Assembly (NCBI GenBank): GCA_016928775.1
Contig: JAFGKD010000100.1
Span: forward strand, 62,001 to 126,000
Direction of reading: 5' to 3'
DNA: 64,000 bases
From: Candidatus Zhuqueibacterota bacterium
GTDB taxonomy: Bacteria > Zhuqueibacterota > Zhuqueibacteria > Residuimicrobiales > Krinioviventaceae
Shown here: positions 1 to 8,967 of the stretch, piece after piece
Layout of the letters: each line of letters starts with the position of its first letter
Position numbering within the stretch: position 1 is the first letter of the stretch
Notes under the pieces: generated by a model
What the model was told of the DNA's origin: nothing
Database searches by the model: none
What the model saw: only the letters and a program-made list of their open reading frames with translations
Translations under genes and position numbers: made by a program

Positions 1-2
1 TT

Positions 3-380
3 CTTGTCGCGGTGACTGCTCTGGCGTTGTTGACCATTATGCTGGTTTTTGCTGAACCGATACTGCATGCGCTTTTCGCCGGAAAATATGACAGCGGCGC
101 CAATGTATTACGGCTCCTGGCCGTGGCGGGCACGATTCGTCTCTTTTATAATCTCGGTTCCAGCGTCATTGTCGGCAAACTGCAAAACGATGCTCTTGTT
201 TATCATCTCGTGCTCAATATCATTTTGGTTTTTGTTGAAATTGCGCTGCTGATCCTTTTGCTCAACTCTTATGGTGTGCTCGGCGCGGCAGTGACCATGC
301 TGTGTGTCACGATCTTGCGAACATGTGCAAGTTATGGCATCATTTATAAATTCAAACACCAGCTCAATCAGACTGTATGA
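3..380 (+). CDS. Polysaccharide flippase (Wzx/MATE-like), C-terminal part
   Basis: This is the 3' end of a gene whose start lies before the window. The reading frame is open from base 3, so the GTG at 12 is not a real start. The roughly 125 visible residues form about three hydrophobic segments separated by short charged loops, ending in a basic tail, as in the last helices of O-antigen/exopolysaccharide lipid-linked repeat-unit flippases. Assignment rests mainly on this topology and on the next four genes, which encode glycosyltransferases and a WecG-type enzyme. Its stop overlaps the next start (ATGA at 377-380), so it is the upstream member of a coupled operon. Function is inferred for a fragment. 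Confidence 0.6.
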   Translation, partial: LVAVTALALLTIMLVFAEPILHALFAGKYDSGANVLRLLAVAGTIRLFYNLGSSVIVGKLQNDALVYHLVLNIILVFVEIALLILLLNSYGVLGAAVTMLCVTILRTCASYGIIYKFKHQLNQTV

Positions 381-1594
381 AAAACTCGTTGCGCATTATC
401 TATCTGTCAAATGAACGTTTGCCGGCAAAGATGGCATGTACGATTCAACAGGTCGCCATGTGTGAAGCTTTTGCCAAAACTGGTGCAGACGTTCAATTGG
501 TCTATCCGAAATATCATGATCAGCCAGCTGCTTCGGCGCAACATATTTATGATTTTTATGGCGTGACAACCACTTTTAAAATGAAGCAAATATTCTCCTT
601 TTTGAGTCTGAGCAAACCGATCTCGGATGGTTCGCAGCACATTAAAATTCCCTATGTGGGCGGCATCTCTATCCTTGTCTCCAGCGCCATATATGCGTTG
701 ACATTATTCGCGCGCGATCAACTGGGTTCATCAACGGTAATTTATTCCAGGAATGTTAATGCAGCCTATGTTTTTCTCAAATTGAAGCGATGCTTTTTTC
801 CGCAGTCAAAGATTTTTTTTGAGGTTCACGCACTCGATCAACAACAACCGCGACATTTATTTTATAAAATTTTACGCGAATCAGACGGCTTGATCTGTAT
901 TACAAATGCACTCAAAGAAGCGCTGCTCAAAGTGCACCGCTCTCCCAAAACAATTTTTATCGCACCCGACGGTGTTAAAGGGAGTGTGCTGAATGTCTCG
1001 TCTCACTCCCCAAAAAGCGCCAGGCAGCGCCTCAATATTGTTGCTGATAAAATTGTTATGTATACAGGACAAATTGTGCCTGGTAAAGGTGCGGATGTTT
1101 TTATTGAAGCAGCGGCTTTTTTTAATATTAATGTGACTTTTTATCTCGTTGGCGGAGAAGGTGTGCATTGGCAAGCAATCCGGCAAAAAGTCATGGACAA
1201 AAAGTTAAAAAATGTTCAGCTAACAGGATTTGTGCCTCCTGCACAGGTGACACATTATCAAGCGGCTGCAGATGTACTCGTGCTACCTCCAACGGCTGAT
1301 CATGTGATCAGCCCCTATACATCGCCATTGAAACTGTTTGAGTACATGGCGGCGCGGCGCCCGATCGTTGCGAGCAATCTGCCGGTTCTGGGTGAAATAT
1401 TAACAGATCGCCACAATGCCTTGCTCTTTCAAGAGCGCGATGCTGCTGATTTGGCTGCGAAAATTCAACTCTTGCTCGAAAATGGCGATTTGGCCGACTT
1501 TTTGGCCGCCAATGCCTGGAGAACGGTGCAAAACTTTTCGTGGGAAAAACGCGCCGAACGAATTGTTGACTTTATGATGAGAACAAGCGTATGA
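377..1594 (+). CDS. Glycosyltransferase, GT4 family
   Basis: This 405-residue GT-B fold glycosyltransferase probably adds a sugar from a nucleotide donor to a lipid-linked polysaccharide intermediate on the inner face of the inner membrane. The N-terminal half starts IYLSNERLPAKMACTIQQ, the acceptor side. The C-terminal donor domain shows GQIVPGKGADVFIEA and, near residues 315-335, SPLKLFEYMAARRPIVAS, which corresponds to the E-rich donor-binding loop of GT4 enzymes. The start codon overlaps the flippase stop, and the end overlaps the sulfatase start by four bases. Length is normal for the family. The specific sugar cannot be read from the sequence. Confidence 0.85.
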   Translation: MKNSLRIIYLSNERLPAKMACTIQQVAMCEAFAKTGADVQLVYPKYHDQPAASAQHIYDFYGVTTTFKMKQIFSFLSLSKPISDGSQHIKIPYVGGISILVSSAIYALTLFARDQLGSSTVIYSRNVNAAYVFLKLKRCFFPQSKIFFEVHALDQQQPRHLFYKILRESDGLICITNALKEALLKVHRSPKTIFIAPDGVKGSVLNVSSHSPKSARQRLNIVADKIVMYTGQIVPGKGADVFIEAAAFFNINVTFYLVGGEGVHWQAIRQKVMDKKLKNVQLTGFVPPAQVTHYQAAADVLVLPPTADHVISPYTSPLKLFEYMAARRPIVASNLPVLGEILTDRHNALLFQERDAADLAAKIQLLLENGDLADFLAANAWRTVQNFSWEKRAERIVDFMMRTSV

Positions 1595-3063
1595 ATAGTC
1601 CTGATAAATTGAAATACCCCAATATCCTCCTCATCTCGATTGACAGCTTGCGGGCAGATCATTTATCCCTCTACGGATATGAAAAAGAAACCAGCCCTTA
1701 CCTGACCGAGCTATCATTTGATGGTGTCGTCTATGAAAATGCGTTTTCCGCCGCCAATTGGACCGGCGCATCGATTGCTTCCATTCTCACCGGGCTTTAT
1801 CCTGCCTGCCATGGTTATACAAACAAGCATTATTATCTTGATAACGGTCAAGATTCGCTCGCGGCAATTCTCCAGGGAAACGGCTATTTTACCATCTGTT
1901 TTTCCAATAATATGTATCTCGGCGAGCAAACTGGCTTACACGTCGGTTTTGATGAATTCCGCTATCGCGGTCAGCTCCAGCAAACAGGCACCAAACCGCC
2001 CGCCAGGAGCAGAAACGGTTTGATCGAGTGTTTGAAAAAGCTTCCGAGCGCAAGCACAAAAAATATAACCCGAAATATAAGCGATGTCCTTTATCATTCC
2101 AGGGCATTGATGCGCGATGATGGCGCCTGTGAAACAGAAACTGCTTTCCAGAAATGGATCTACCATTACGATCGCGTCAAACCTTTTTTCGCTTACATTC
2201 ATTATCAGGAGCCGCATTCGATCTATTTCCCGCCCTATCCTTTTCGGCGACGTTTTTTTTCCGGCTCCTGGTTCGAAGAGGCCGCATATCTGCAATTTGA
2301 TCATATGCGCTATTTTGCCGGCAAAATCAATTATACCGAAACGCAGGTGCGCCACTACCTGGAACTCTATGATGCAGAGATTACCTATCTTGACTGGCGC
2401 CTGGGACGATTATTTGCCACATTGAAAAAGCAGCATTTGTTTGAAAATACCGCCATTATCGTGACCGCCGATCATGGTGAAATGTTCGGTGAAAATGAAT
2501 ACTTTTGGCATGCCTTCTGTCTTTATGAGCCATTGATCCGAGTTCCTTTGCTCATCCGCTTCCCCGAATGGTTTGAGCGTGATTGTCGCTCTCTCAATAT
2601 TGTACAATCAAATGATATTGTGCCCACTCTACTGGATGGACTCAATCTCGAATGGAAACATCATTCGCAAAAACAGGGGCAGTCTTTTTTACACGGCTCG
2701 CGTCGCCAGGCGGCATTAACCGAAACTTTTAATCCAGAGTTTATGATCGATCGCTGGCTGCAACGCAATGAAAAGCTGAATAAAAAAGATTTTGCGCATT
2801 ATCTTCGCGACCTGACCGCCTACAGAAAACAGGATGGCAAGCTCATTTATGCTTCGGATGGCAAGCATGAGTTTTATGATATCAAATACGACCCGTCCGA
2901 GTCACATAATATTTACAGCAAAAAAGATATTCGCATAAAAAACTATGAAAATGAATTAAAAGACTGGATTGGCTCCTTTACGCCTCACACTGTATCAGAG
3001 GATACCCAACCTGGATTTGATAAAGCGACATGGGAAAAAATGAAAGCGCTTGGTTATGCCTGA
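1591..3063 (+). CDS. Sulfatase/alkaline-phosphatase-fold enzyme in polysaccharide operon
   Basis: This 490-residue protein has the sulfatase fold: the first metal site is LLISIDSLRADHLSLYGY, the metal site TADHGEMFGEN follows at mid-protein, and the chain ends KMKALGYA, an ending common in a subset of bacterial sulfatases. The usual formylglycine motif C/S-x-P-x-R is absent. The corresponding segment is ANWTGASIASILTG, which places Thr58 at the nucleophile position, as in phosphoethanolamine/phosphoglycerol transferases and some phosphohydrolases. No signal peptide or membrane anchor is visible, so it may act in the cytoplasm. Embedded by four-base overlaps between two glycosyltransferases, it may tailor the polysaccharide (phosphate/sulfate group transfer or removal). 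Substrate unknown. Confidence 0.75.
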   Translation: MNSPDKLKYPNILLISIDSLRADHLSLYGYEKETSPYLTELSFDGVVYENAFSAANWTGASIASILTGLYPACHGYTNKHYYLDNGQDSLAAILQGNGYFTICFSNNMYLGEQTGLHVGFDEFRYRGQLQQTGTKPPARSRNGLIECLKKLPSASTKNITRNISDVLYHSRALMRDDGACETETAFQKWIYHYDRVKPFFAYIHYQEPHSIYFPPYPFRRRFFSGSWFEEAAYLQFDHMRYFAGKINYTETQVRHYLELYDAEITYLDWRLGRLFATLKKQHLFENTAIIVTADHGEMFGENEYFWHAFCLYEPLIRVPLLIRFPEWFERDCRSLNIVQSNDIVPTLLDGLNLEWKHHSQKQGQSFLHGSRRQAALTETFNPEFMIDRWLQRNEKLNKKDFAHYLRDLTAYRKQDGKLIYASDGKHEFYDIKYDPSESHNIYSKKDIRIKNYENELKDWIGSFTPHTVSEDTQPGFDKATWEKMKALGYA

Positions 3064-4246
3064 GAGTCAAATGACCAAACAGCGCGCCAGGGAACAGATT
3101 CGCATTCTTTTTATCATTCCTTCCTTCAAAGCCGGCGGTGCGGAGATTCAATTACTGTCATTACTCCAGGGCCTGGACAAGTCCAAATTCGTAGCACATG
3201 TCGCCGTTTTTTATAGAGGGAACGAACTGGATGAGCTATATGAACAAAGCTCTCAAGTACATGTCCACTATCTCGATAAAAAAAGCGCCTGCGACTTTTT
3301 ATTCCTCCTCCGTTTGTACGATCTGATTGTCGAGTATCGTTTTCACATTGTGCAGAGTTACAATGTTTCTGCACGATTTTTTGGCACGATCACTGCTAAA
3401 GTTGCTGGTACACCTGTGACGATCGTCACGGAACGGACTGCACGACTGCTTTATTCGTCGATGGGGAGCCGGTTTTACTTGTTCTTTGAAAAATTTGTTA
3501 TGCGATGCGCTGATTTTCTCATCGCCAACAGTGAGTCAGGGCGTCAGTTCGCACTCTCTCGCGGCGTGCAAAAAGCTCGAACGCGGGTGATTTACAATGG
3601 TATCGAACCGCGCCGTCTGCACGTCGAACGCGCCAAAAAAGCCGTACGCGATGATTTTGCCATCCCGGAACACGCATTTTTGGTCGGCATGGTCGCCCGG
3701 CTGGAGCCCGTCAAAGATCCTTTCACATTTGTCAAAGCAGCGCACTATTTGGCAGAAAGGCAGGCCAATTTCTATTTTATGCTCGTTGGGGATGGTTCAC
3801 TCTTTACGTCGATCAAAACTGCCACAAGCACCTCCGAGCCAAGATCAAGAATAACTCTCACTGGCTATCGGACGGATACAGCCGATTTAATCTCTTGTAT
3901 GGATGTTTTGATTCTCACATCAAAAGATGTGGAAGGGTGTTCGAACGCGCTCATCGAAGCGATGTCACTTGGCAAGCCGGTTATTGCCACTCGAGTTGGC
4001 GGCACTGCTGAATTGATTGAGCATGAGAAAAGCGGGATACTGATTCCTCCGGAAGATGCCCTCGAGTTGGCGGCTGCCATTGAACGGCTGTATGACGACC
4101 CATCTCTCCGCGAACGTCTTGCCAGAAATGCACAGGAATATGCCGCAAGCAGGTTCACGCAGAGCGCCATGGTATCAGCGCATGAAAAACTCTATGCCGA
4201 TTTGAAAAGATCCTTTTGCCACAACACCGAGGTGGGGCATGCCTGA
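3056..4246 (+). CDS. Glycosyltransferase, GT4 family
   Basis: This GT4 glycosyltransferase of about 396 residues shows the nucleotide-diphospho-sugar retaining signature: N-terminal GGAEIQLLSLLQGL (residues 20-35), NSESGRQFALSRG, the hinge GMVARLEPVKDPFTFVKAA, and the E-x7-E motif EGCSNALIEAMSLGKPVIA near residues 293-312. It probably acts on the same lipid-linked polysaccharide as its neighbours. An in-frame TTG lies at 3050, but the ATG at 3056 is preferred; a second ATG at 3071 is also possible. The gene overlaps the sulfatase end by eight bases and its own end overlaps the WecG-like gene by eight, so translation is coupled throughout the operon. Confidence 0.87.
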   Translation: MPESQMTKQRAREQIRILFIIPSFKAGGAEIQLLSLLQGLDKSKFVAHVAVFYRGNELDELYEQSSQVHVHYLDKKSACDFLFLLRLYDLIVEYRFHIVQSYNVSARFFGTITAKVAGTPVTIVTERTARLLYSSMGSRFYLFFEKFVMRCADFLIANSESGRQFALSRGVQKARTRVIYNGIEPRRLHVERAKKAVRDDFAIPEHAFLVGMVARLEPVKDPFTFVKAAHYLAERQANFYFMLVGDGSLFTSIKTATSTSEPRSRITLTGYRTDTADLISCMDVLILTSKDVEGCSNALIEAMSLGKPVIATRVGGTAELIEHEKSGILIPPEDALELAAAIERLYDDPSLRERLARNAQEYAASRFTQSAMVSAHEKLYADLKRSFCHNTEVGHA

Positions 4247-5027
4247 GGCTGCATTTGTAAAGCGCACCTACTTTCCTCGATCAAACGTTCTCGGATGCCC
4301 GGTAGACAAAATGACTATTGACAGTTGCATCGATTGTTTTGCCCGGGTGCTTGAGGAGAAATCACACTGTCACATTGTTGTTGTCAATGCCGCCAAAGTG
4401 GTTAAAGCGCGTTATGATAAGGTGTTGTGCAACGTCATTCATGCTGCTGATCTGGTGGGAGCGGATGGGGTGCCGATTGTTTGGGCATCCCGAATTCTCG
4501 GTGATCCTTTGCCGGGGCGAGTCAATGGTACGGATCTTATGAACCGGCTTTTCCGTGAATCTGCTGAACGAGGATGGACACTTTATCTCCTCGGCGCACG
4601 ACAGGAAATTATTGAAACGGCGGTCAGAAACCTTTGCCGACAGTGTCCCGGGATACGCATCGTCGGGTATCGAAATGGCTATTTTAATTCATTTGAAGAA
4701 GAAAATAAGGTTGTAGATGATATCAACGCCGCTCGGCCCGATATCCTTTTGTTGGGATTTAGCACACCCATGAAAGAAAACTGGGTCAGGCGTCATAAGG
4801 ATCGCTTGAACGTCCCGATTATACATGGTGTTGGCGGCAGTTTTGATATTGTTGGCGGCTTGATGAAACGCGCCCCGGTATGGATGCAGCGAGCGGGTCT
4901 GGAGTGGCTCTATCGACTCATTCAAGAGCCACGGCGAATGTGGAAACGCTATCTGGTGACCAATTTTTTATTTGTCTGGCTCGTTTTGCACGCCATGCTG
5001 CAGCGGCTCCTGACGAAAAAATCCTGA
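4239..5027 (+). CDS. WecG/TagA/CpsF family glycosyltransferase
   Basis: This 262-residue enzyme belongs to GT26, which transfers N-acetylmannosamine(uronic acid) or a related sugar to an undecaprenyl-diphosphate-linked acceptor in O-antigen, enterobacterial common antigen or teichoic acid linkage synthesis. The family pattern is clear: NAAKVVKARYD, then GADGVPIVWASRILG (GADG near residues 74-77), then GRVNGTDLM, GWTLYLLGA, and near the end GGSFDIVGG, with a C-terminal basic/amphipathic region that binds membrane. Length matches the family (about 240-270). It is the last gene of the polysaccharide operon. No hairpin terminator was found downstream; the next gene starts about 80 bases later. 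Confidence 0.9.
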   Translation: MPEAAFVKRTYFPRSNVLGCPVDKMTIDSCIDCFARVLEEKSHCHIVVVNAAKVVKARYDKVLCNVIHAADLVGADGVPIVWASRILGDPLPGRVNGTDLMNRLFRESAERGWTLYLLGARQEIIETAVRNLCRQCPGIRIVGYRNGYFNSFEEENKVVDDINAARPDILLLGFSTPMKENWVRRHKDRLNVPIIHGVGGSFDIVGGLMKRAPVWMQRAGLEWLYRLIQEPRRMWKRYLVTNFLFVWLVLHAMLQRLLTKKS

Positions 5028-5108
5028 GGATGTCGTCAAATTACTATTTACTATAGGAAAAAATTTTGTAATTTGTTGCAAGGCAACAGCTTTTGGGCTT
5101 TTGAAAAC

Positions 5109-7652
5109 ATGAATGGTAAATTTAATCTTTTAATCACCGGCTTTGTTTTATTTGCAGCGTGTGTTTGTGTTGCAGAGACTGTCGGAGTTATCAGTGATGC
5201 TGTGATCAAGCCACAAGCGCTCAACAGCTTCAATCCACCCGGTGGCGCGGGGAGTTTATATACTGATCCTGCATTTGGTACGATCGTCAGACGCATCACC
5301 GATAACACCGGATTTAACCGATTTGTTCTCGGCGGCTATTTGGGCAACAGCGAGATTTGTTATTTTAATTCTGATGGTTCATATTTTCTGGCGGCGGATA
5401 ATGATAAAAGCAGCGGCAGAATCACCGCCTGTCTTTTCAACGGTCACACAGGTGAGCCCATCCGCGCTATTGGCCATTTTGAGCCCTATTATATCAGATG
5501 GGCACTGGCGGATCGTTACAAAAGAAATGGCACGCATGTCAGGTTCGAAACGGGAACCCATTTTTACAAGTACGACACCAATGAATTACAACTGTGGGAT
5601 GTTAATGCGCCCGGCACTTTTGTGGTCATTCGCAGGTTTTCCGAGTATGAGAAAATTGGTCCGGCCGGCGGCGAGGGCGATATTTCGCACGACGGTCGTT
5701 ACTGGGTGCTTGACGGCGATGCGACCGAGATGTTTGTCTATGATCTGATTGATGATATCAAATATCCGGTCTCAACTTTTGACGTCGGCAGCCTCGGCTC
5801 CAAGGGAAGTAATGTGGGCGTTGATTACGCCGCTATCTCGCCTCGTGGCAATTATATCATTCTTTCGTGGGGTACGGAACCCGGCGCCGGCAAACGTTAC
5901 GCCGGTATCGAACTCTATGACTTGAACTGGAATTTCATCCGTCAACTGCATCCCAGTATCGTGCACTGGGAGTCCGGTATTGATGCCTTTGGCGATCAAG
6001 TGCTTTATACGGTCGTCACGCATGATTGTCCCGAGGTGTTTGAGTCGTGCGGCGCGGTACCAGGCGATATTGTCTCTGTACGCCTGGCGGACGGATTTCA
6101 ACGCCTGCTCAAGCGAATCCCCCTGTGGGCGCATATGACGATTTCTGCATGTAATTCTGTAACCAATGGCGCCTACATTTACCTCTCTTACCAGAATCGC
6201 TCGGATGACCCCAATAAACTCTGGTCGCCATTTTGGGATGAGGTGATCGAAGTGCCGACGGACGGCTCCCAGGAGGTACGCCGATTGGTTCACCATCGTT
6301 CGCATTATGTGCCCGGTCAAAGCGCTAAATACTATCAGCCGGATGCCATGGTGAACCGCCAGGGCACCAAACTGATATATCGGAGCACATACAACACCGG
6401 CATCGGTGATCTTTACATGATTGATATCGGCGCCCGCGGTTTTGATACCTCGGATACAACGAGGCCGAATTCACCCTTAAATCTGCGACAGGGCCAAACA
6501 ACCTTTGGTTCTATTGAGCTCTTGTGGGAAAAGCCGGGTCCGGCACCTGACGGGGATTATCCCGTCTTTTATAAAATCCTGCGTGATAATGCGCCTGTTG
6601 CAGATATATATCATACTCGATTTGTCGATGAGGGGCTGACAGAAGGCCATAGCTATGAGTATTGCATTCTATCGGTTGATGATGCGGGCAATGAAAGCGA
6701 TGATGCCGTATGCGCCACATTTAAAACAGCCGCGGATGTTGATCCTCCTCTCTTGTTTTCGGTTCTCGTCGTGAAAGCTGACCAAATTAAACTCACTTTT
6801 TCCGAGGCACTGGAGCGTTCATCCGCCGAGCAGTCGGCAAATTATGTCATCGATCAGCACGTTACGGTGTTGTCAGCATCTTTACTCGAAGACAGTCAGA
6901 CTGTATTGTTGCACACGTCGCCCATGCAAGCGGGCATCGACTATACCATGACCATCAATCATGTGAGAGATACTTCGTCGCAGCACAATGTCATCGCCCC
7001 GGACACCAAACGACGCTTTACTCTTCCGGTTGGTTTTGTCGATGATTTTGAAGATGATTTCTCCGATCTGTGGGAGTTTCGCACGCCGGAACGCTGGTCG
7101 CTGGATGTGGTGAACAATAGCACTGCCCTCTTTTTGAATACATCAAACTATGGCGATAATACGCAAAAGATGTTGGGCGAATATGCCATTCTGCGAAACA
7201 GCGGAACCTGGGGTGATGCATTTCGCCTGCGGTGCGAGGCAAAAAGTAATGAAGACTTGCTTTCAAACAGATACGCCGATTATGCTGTCGTGTTCGGATT
7301 TGTCGACGATTTGAATTATTATTATGTGCAATGGCATCCGGACGATGTCAAAGTACATCGTATTATCAATGGCGAACGGACGCTGTTTGAAGAGTATTAT
7401 TGCCAAAACGATTTGGAGCGCTTTGTATCGCTGTCTGTTGAGCTCAATGATTACTTGTTGCGGGTTGTTGTTGATAAGAAGGAGATACTCTCCATTGACC
7501 TGAGCCCGCAAGGGCTTATAACCGGGCGAATGGGTCTCGGCTCGTTCAATGATTCGGTCTGGTTTGATAATGTCTCTGTTGGCCCGTATGACCAGGGAGA
7601 CTTTATGCCTCCGGCCGCACCGACAGGCCTGGAGATCGTCAAAGAAAAATGA
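5109..7652 (+). CDS. Secreted beta-propeller / Fn3 / LamG-like multidomain protein
   Basis: An in-frame TTG exists at 5073, but ATG 5109 gives a clean Sec signal peptide (NGKFNLLITGFVLFAACVCV) and is chosen; the product is 847 residues. Domains in order: a six- or seven-bladed propeller of the TolB/oligogalacturonate-lyase type (about 35-450, with repeated blade-like DGxY and SPRGNYIILSWG strings), a fibronectin type III domain (about 460-550, DTTRPNSPLNL to GNESDDAV), a bacterial Ig-like domain (about 555-645), and a concanavalin-like domain (about 650-835). The protein stops at PPAAPTGLEIVKEK, which reads as the first strand of another Fn3 domain, so the C-terminus looks truncated. The exact activity is unknown; it is probably an extracellular polysaccharide-binding or -degrading protein. 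Confidence 0.65.
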   Translation: MNGKFNLLITGFVLFAACVCVAETVGVISDAVIKPQALNSFNPPGGAGSLYTDPAFGTIVRRITDNTGFNRFVLGGYLGNSEICYFNSDGSYFLAADNDKSSGRITACLFNGHTGEPIRAIGHFEPYYIRWALADRYKRNGTHVRFETGTHFYKYDTNELQLWDVNAPGTFVVIRRFSEYEKIGPAGGEGDISHDGRYWVLDGDATEMFVYDLIDDIKYPVSTFDVGSLGSKGSNVGVDYAAISPRGNYIILSWGTEPGAGKRYAGIELYDLNWNFIRQLHPSIVHWESGIDAFGDQVLYTVVTHDCPEVFESCGAVPGDIVSVRLADGFQRLLKRIPLWAHMTISACNSVTNGAYIYLSYQNRSDDPNKLWSPFWDEVIEVPTDGSQEVRRLVHHRSHYVPGQSAKYYQPDAMVNRQGTKLIYRSTYNTGIGDLYMIDIGARGFDTSDTTRPNSPLNLRQGQTTFGSIELLWEKPGPAPDGDYPVFYKILRDNAPVADIYHTRFVDEGLTEGHSYEYCILSVDDAGNESDDAVCATFKTAADVDPPLLFSVLVVKADQIKLTFSEALERSSAEQSANYVIDQHVTVLSASLLEDSQTVLLHTSPMQAGIDYTMTINHVRDTSSQHNVIAPDTKRRFTLPVGFVDDFEDDFSDLWEFRTPERWSLDVVNNSTALFLNTSNYGDNTQKMLGEYAILRNSGTWGDAFRLRCEAKSNEDLLSNRYADYAVVFGFVDDLNYYYVQWHPDDVKVHRIINGERTLFEEYYCQNDLERFVSLSVELNDYLLRVVVDKKEILSIDLSPQGLITGRMGLGSFNDSVWFDNVSVGPYDQGDFMPPAAPTGLEIVKEK

Positions 7653-7666
7653 ACGGTTTTTGAATA

Positions 7667-8923
7667 TTGAAAAATCACCGGGAAAAAACGCGCAATTTTC
7701 TCCACTTTTTTATGATTTTTCAGCTTGCGTTTGCACATTTCCAATCCCCGCCTCCTGTCCTCACTGGTCTCGATCAAATCCGCGATTATGAGCACTTGTT
7801 CGCTTTTAAAAAAATTGGCATCGTCACCAACCACACCGCAATAAATCGAGCAGGACTCCATATCACGGATATCTTGCCCACGCTATCAGAGGTGCGCATT
7901 GTTGCGTTATTTGGTCCCGAACATGGTGTTCGAGGGCATGCAGTCGCCGGTGAGACTGTGGAGAATCAAGTTGGTTCGCTCTCGGAGGTTCCAGTATATA
8001 GTTTATATGGCAATACGAAAAAGCCGACATCTGAAATGCTTCGGGGAATCGATCTGCTTGTTTTTGATATCCAGGATATTGGCGCGCGCTTTTACACTTA
8101 TATCTGGACGTTGTTCCATGTCATGCAAGCGGCGGCGGAACATAACATCCCTCTGGTGGTGCTGGATCGTCCCAATCCGGTCACGGGCAAAGTTGAAGGT
8201 CCGATTCTCGATCAGCAATTCTCTTCATTCATCGGTTTGCAGCCGCTGCCGGTGCGCCACGGCATGACAATTGGTGAGCTGGCGCAGCTATACAACGGTG
8301 AGGGCTGGCTGGGTGAAAATCTGCGAACAGATTTAACGGTCATTCCTTTAAAAAATTGGCGGCGAGATATATGGTTTGAAAAAACCGGACTGGAGTTTTT
8401 CCCGCCATCACCCAATATGCCAGATCTCGAAACGGCCACGATATATCCCGGAGCCTGCTTGCTGGAAGGTACCAATGTCTCTGAAGGACGCGGCACCGAA
8501 ACACCTTTTCTTGTGTTCGGTGCTCCCTGGATTGCATCTGACCAATTATGTGACAGACTCAATTCACTCAGGCTCACCGGACTCTGTTTTGAGCCGGCAG
8601 AATTTATCCCGGTTGCTATCGCCGGAAAAGTGCGTGCCCCGGCATATGAAAATACGCACTGTTACGGTGCGAAAATTCACATCACTCATCGCGATAACGT
8701 GGAACCATTTTTCAGTGGCGTGTGTATCGTACAAGTGCTGCACGATTTATATCCGAACGATTTTCAATTTCGCCAGGATGGCTTTTTTGATAAATTGTGC
8801 GGGACAGATGAAATAAGAGAATCCATAGAAGCGGGGGGAAATATTCTGACACTGCGAGAAAAATGGCGCCAGCAGCATGTGTCGTTCGATCGCATGAAAA
8901 AGAAATATCTGTTGTACGAATAA
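7667..8923 (+). CDS. namZ: Exo-beta-N-acetylmuramidase NamZ (DUF1343, GH171)
   Basis: Proteins of this family remove single MurNAc residues from the non-reducing end of peptidoglycan fragments. The 418-residue product shows the DUF1343 signatures: KIGIVTNHTAINRAG, FGPEHGVRGHAVAGE, the catalytic-domain string DIQDIGARFYTYIWTL, VLDRPNPVTGKVEGP and HGMTIGELAQLYN, then PSPNMPDLETATIYPG and EGTNVSEGRGTETPF. Start is TTG 7667 (basic n-region followed by a short hydrophobic core FFMIFQLAFAHF), giving a likely export signal; ATG 7712 would cut this in half. No strong ribosome binding site is visible. It follows the propeller protein by 14 bases and is probably cotranscribed. Length fits the family. 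Confidence 0.88.
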   Translation: MKNHREKTRNFLHFFMIFQLAFAHFQSPPPVLTGLDQIRDYEHLFAFKKIGIVTNHTAINRAGLHITDILPTLSEVRIVALFGPEHGVRGHAVAGETVENQVGSLSEVPVYSLYGNTKKPTSEMLRGIDLLVFDIQDIGARFYTYIWTLFHVMQAAAEHNIPLVVLDRPNPVTGKVEGPILDQQFSSFIGLQPLPVRHGMTIGELAQLYNGEGWLGENLRTDLTVIPLKNWRRDIWFEKTGLEFFPPSPNMPDLETATIYPGACLLEGTNVSEGRGTETPFLVFGAPWIASDQLCDRLNSLRLTGLCFEPAEFIPVAIAGKVRAPAYENTHCYGAKIHITHRDNVEPFFSGVCIVQVLHDLYPNDFQFRQDGFFDKLCGTDEIRESIEAGGNILTLREKWRQQHVSFDRMKKKYLLYE

Positions 8924-8967
8924 TCGATCGCACTCTTAGTCCTCCGGTCAGAAATGACTTTCCCGCT

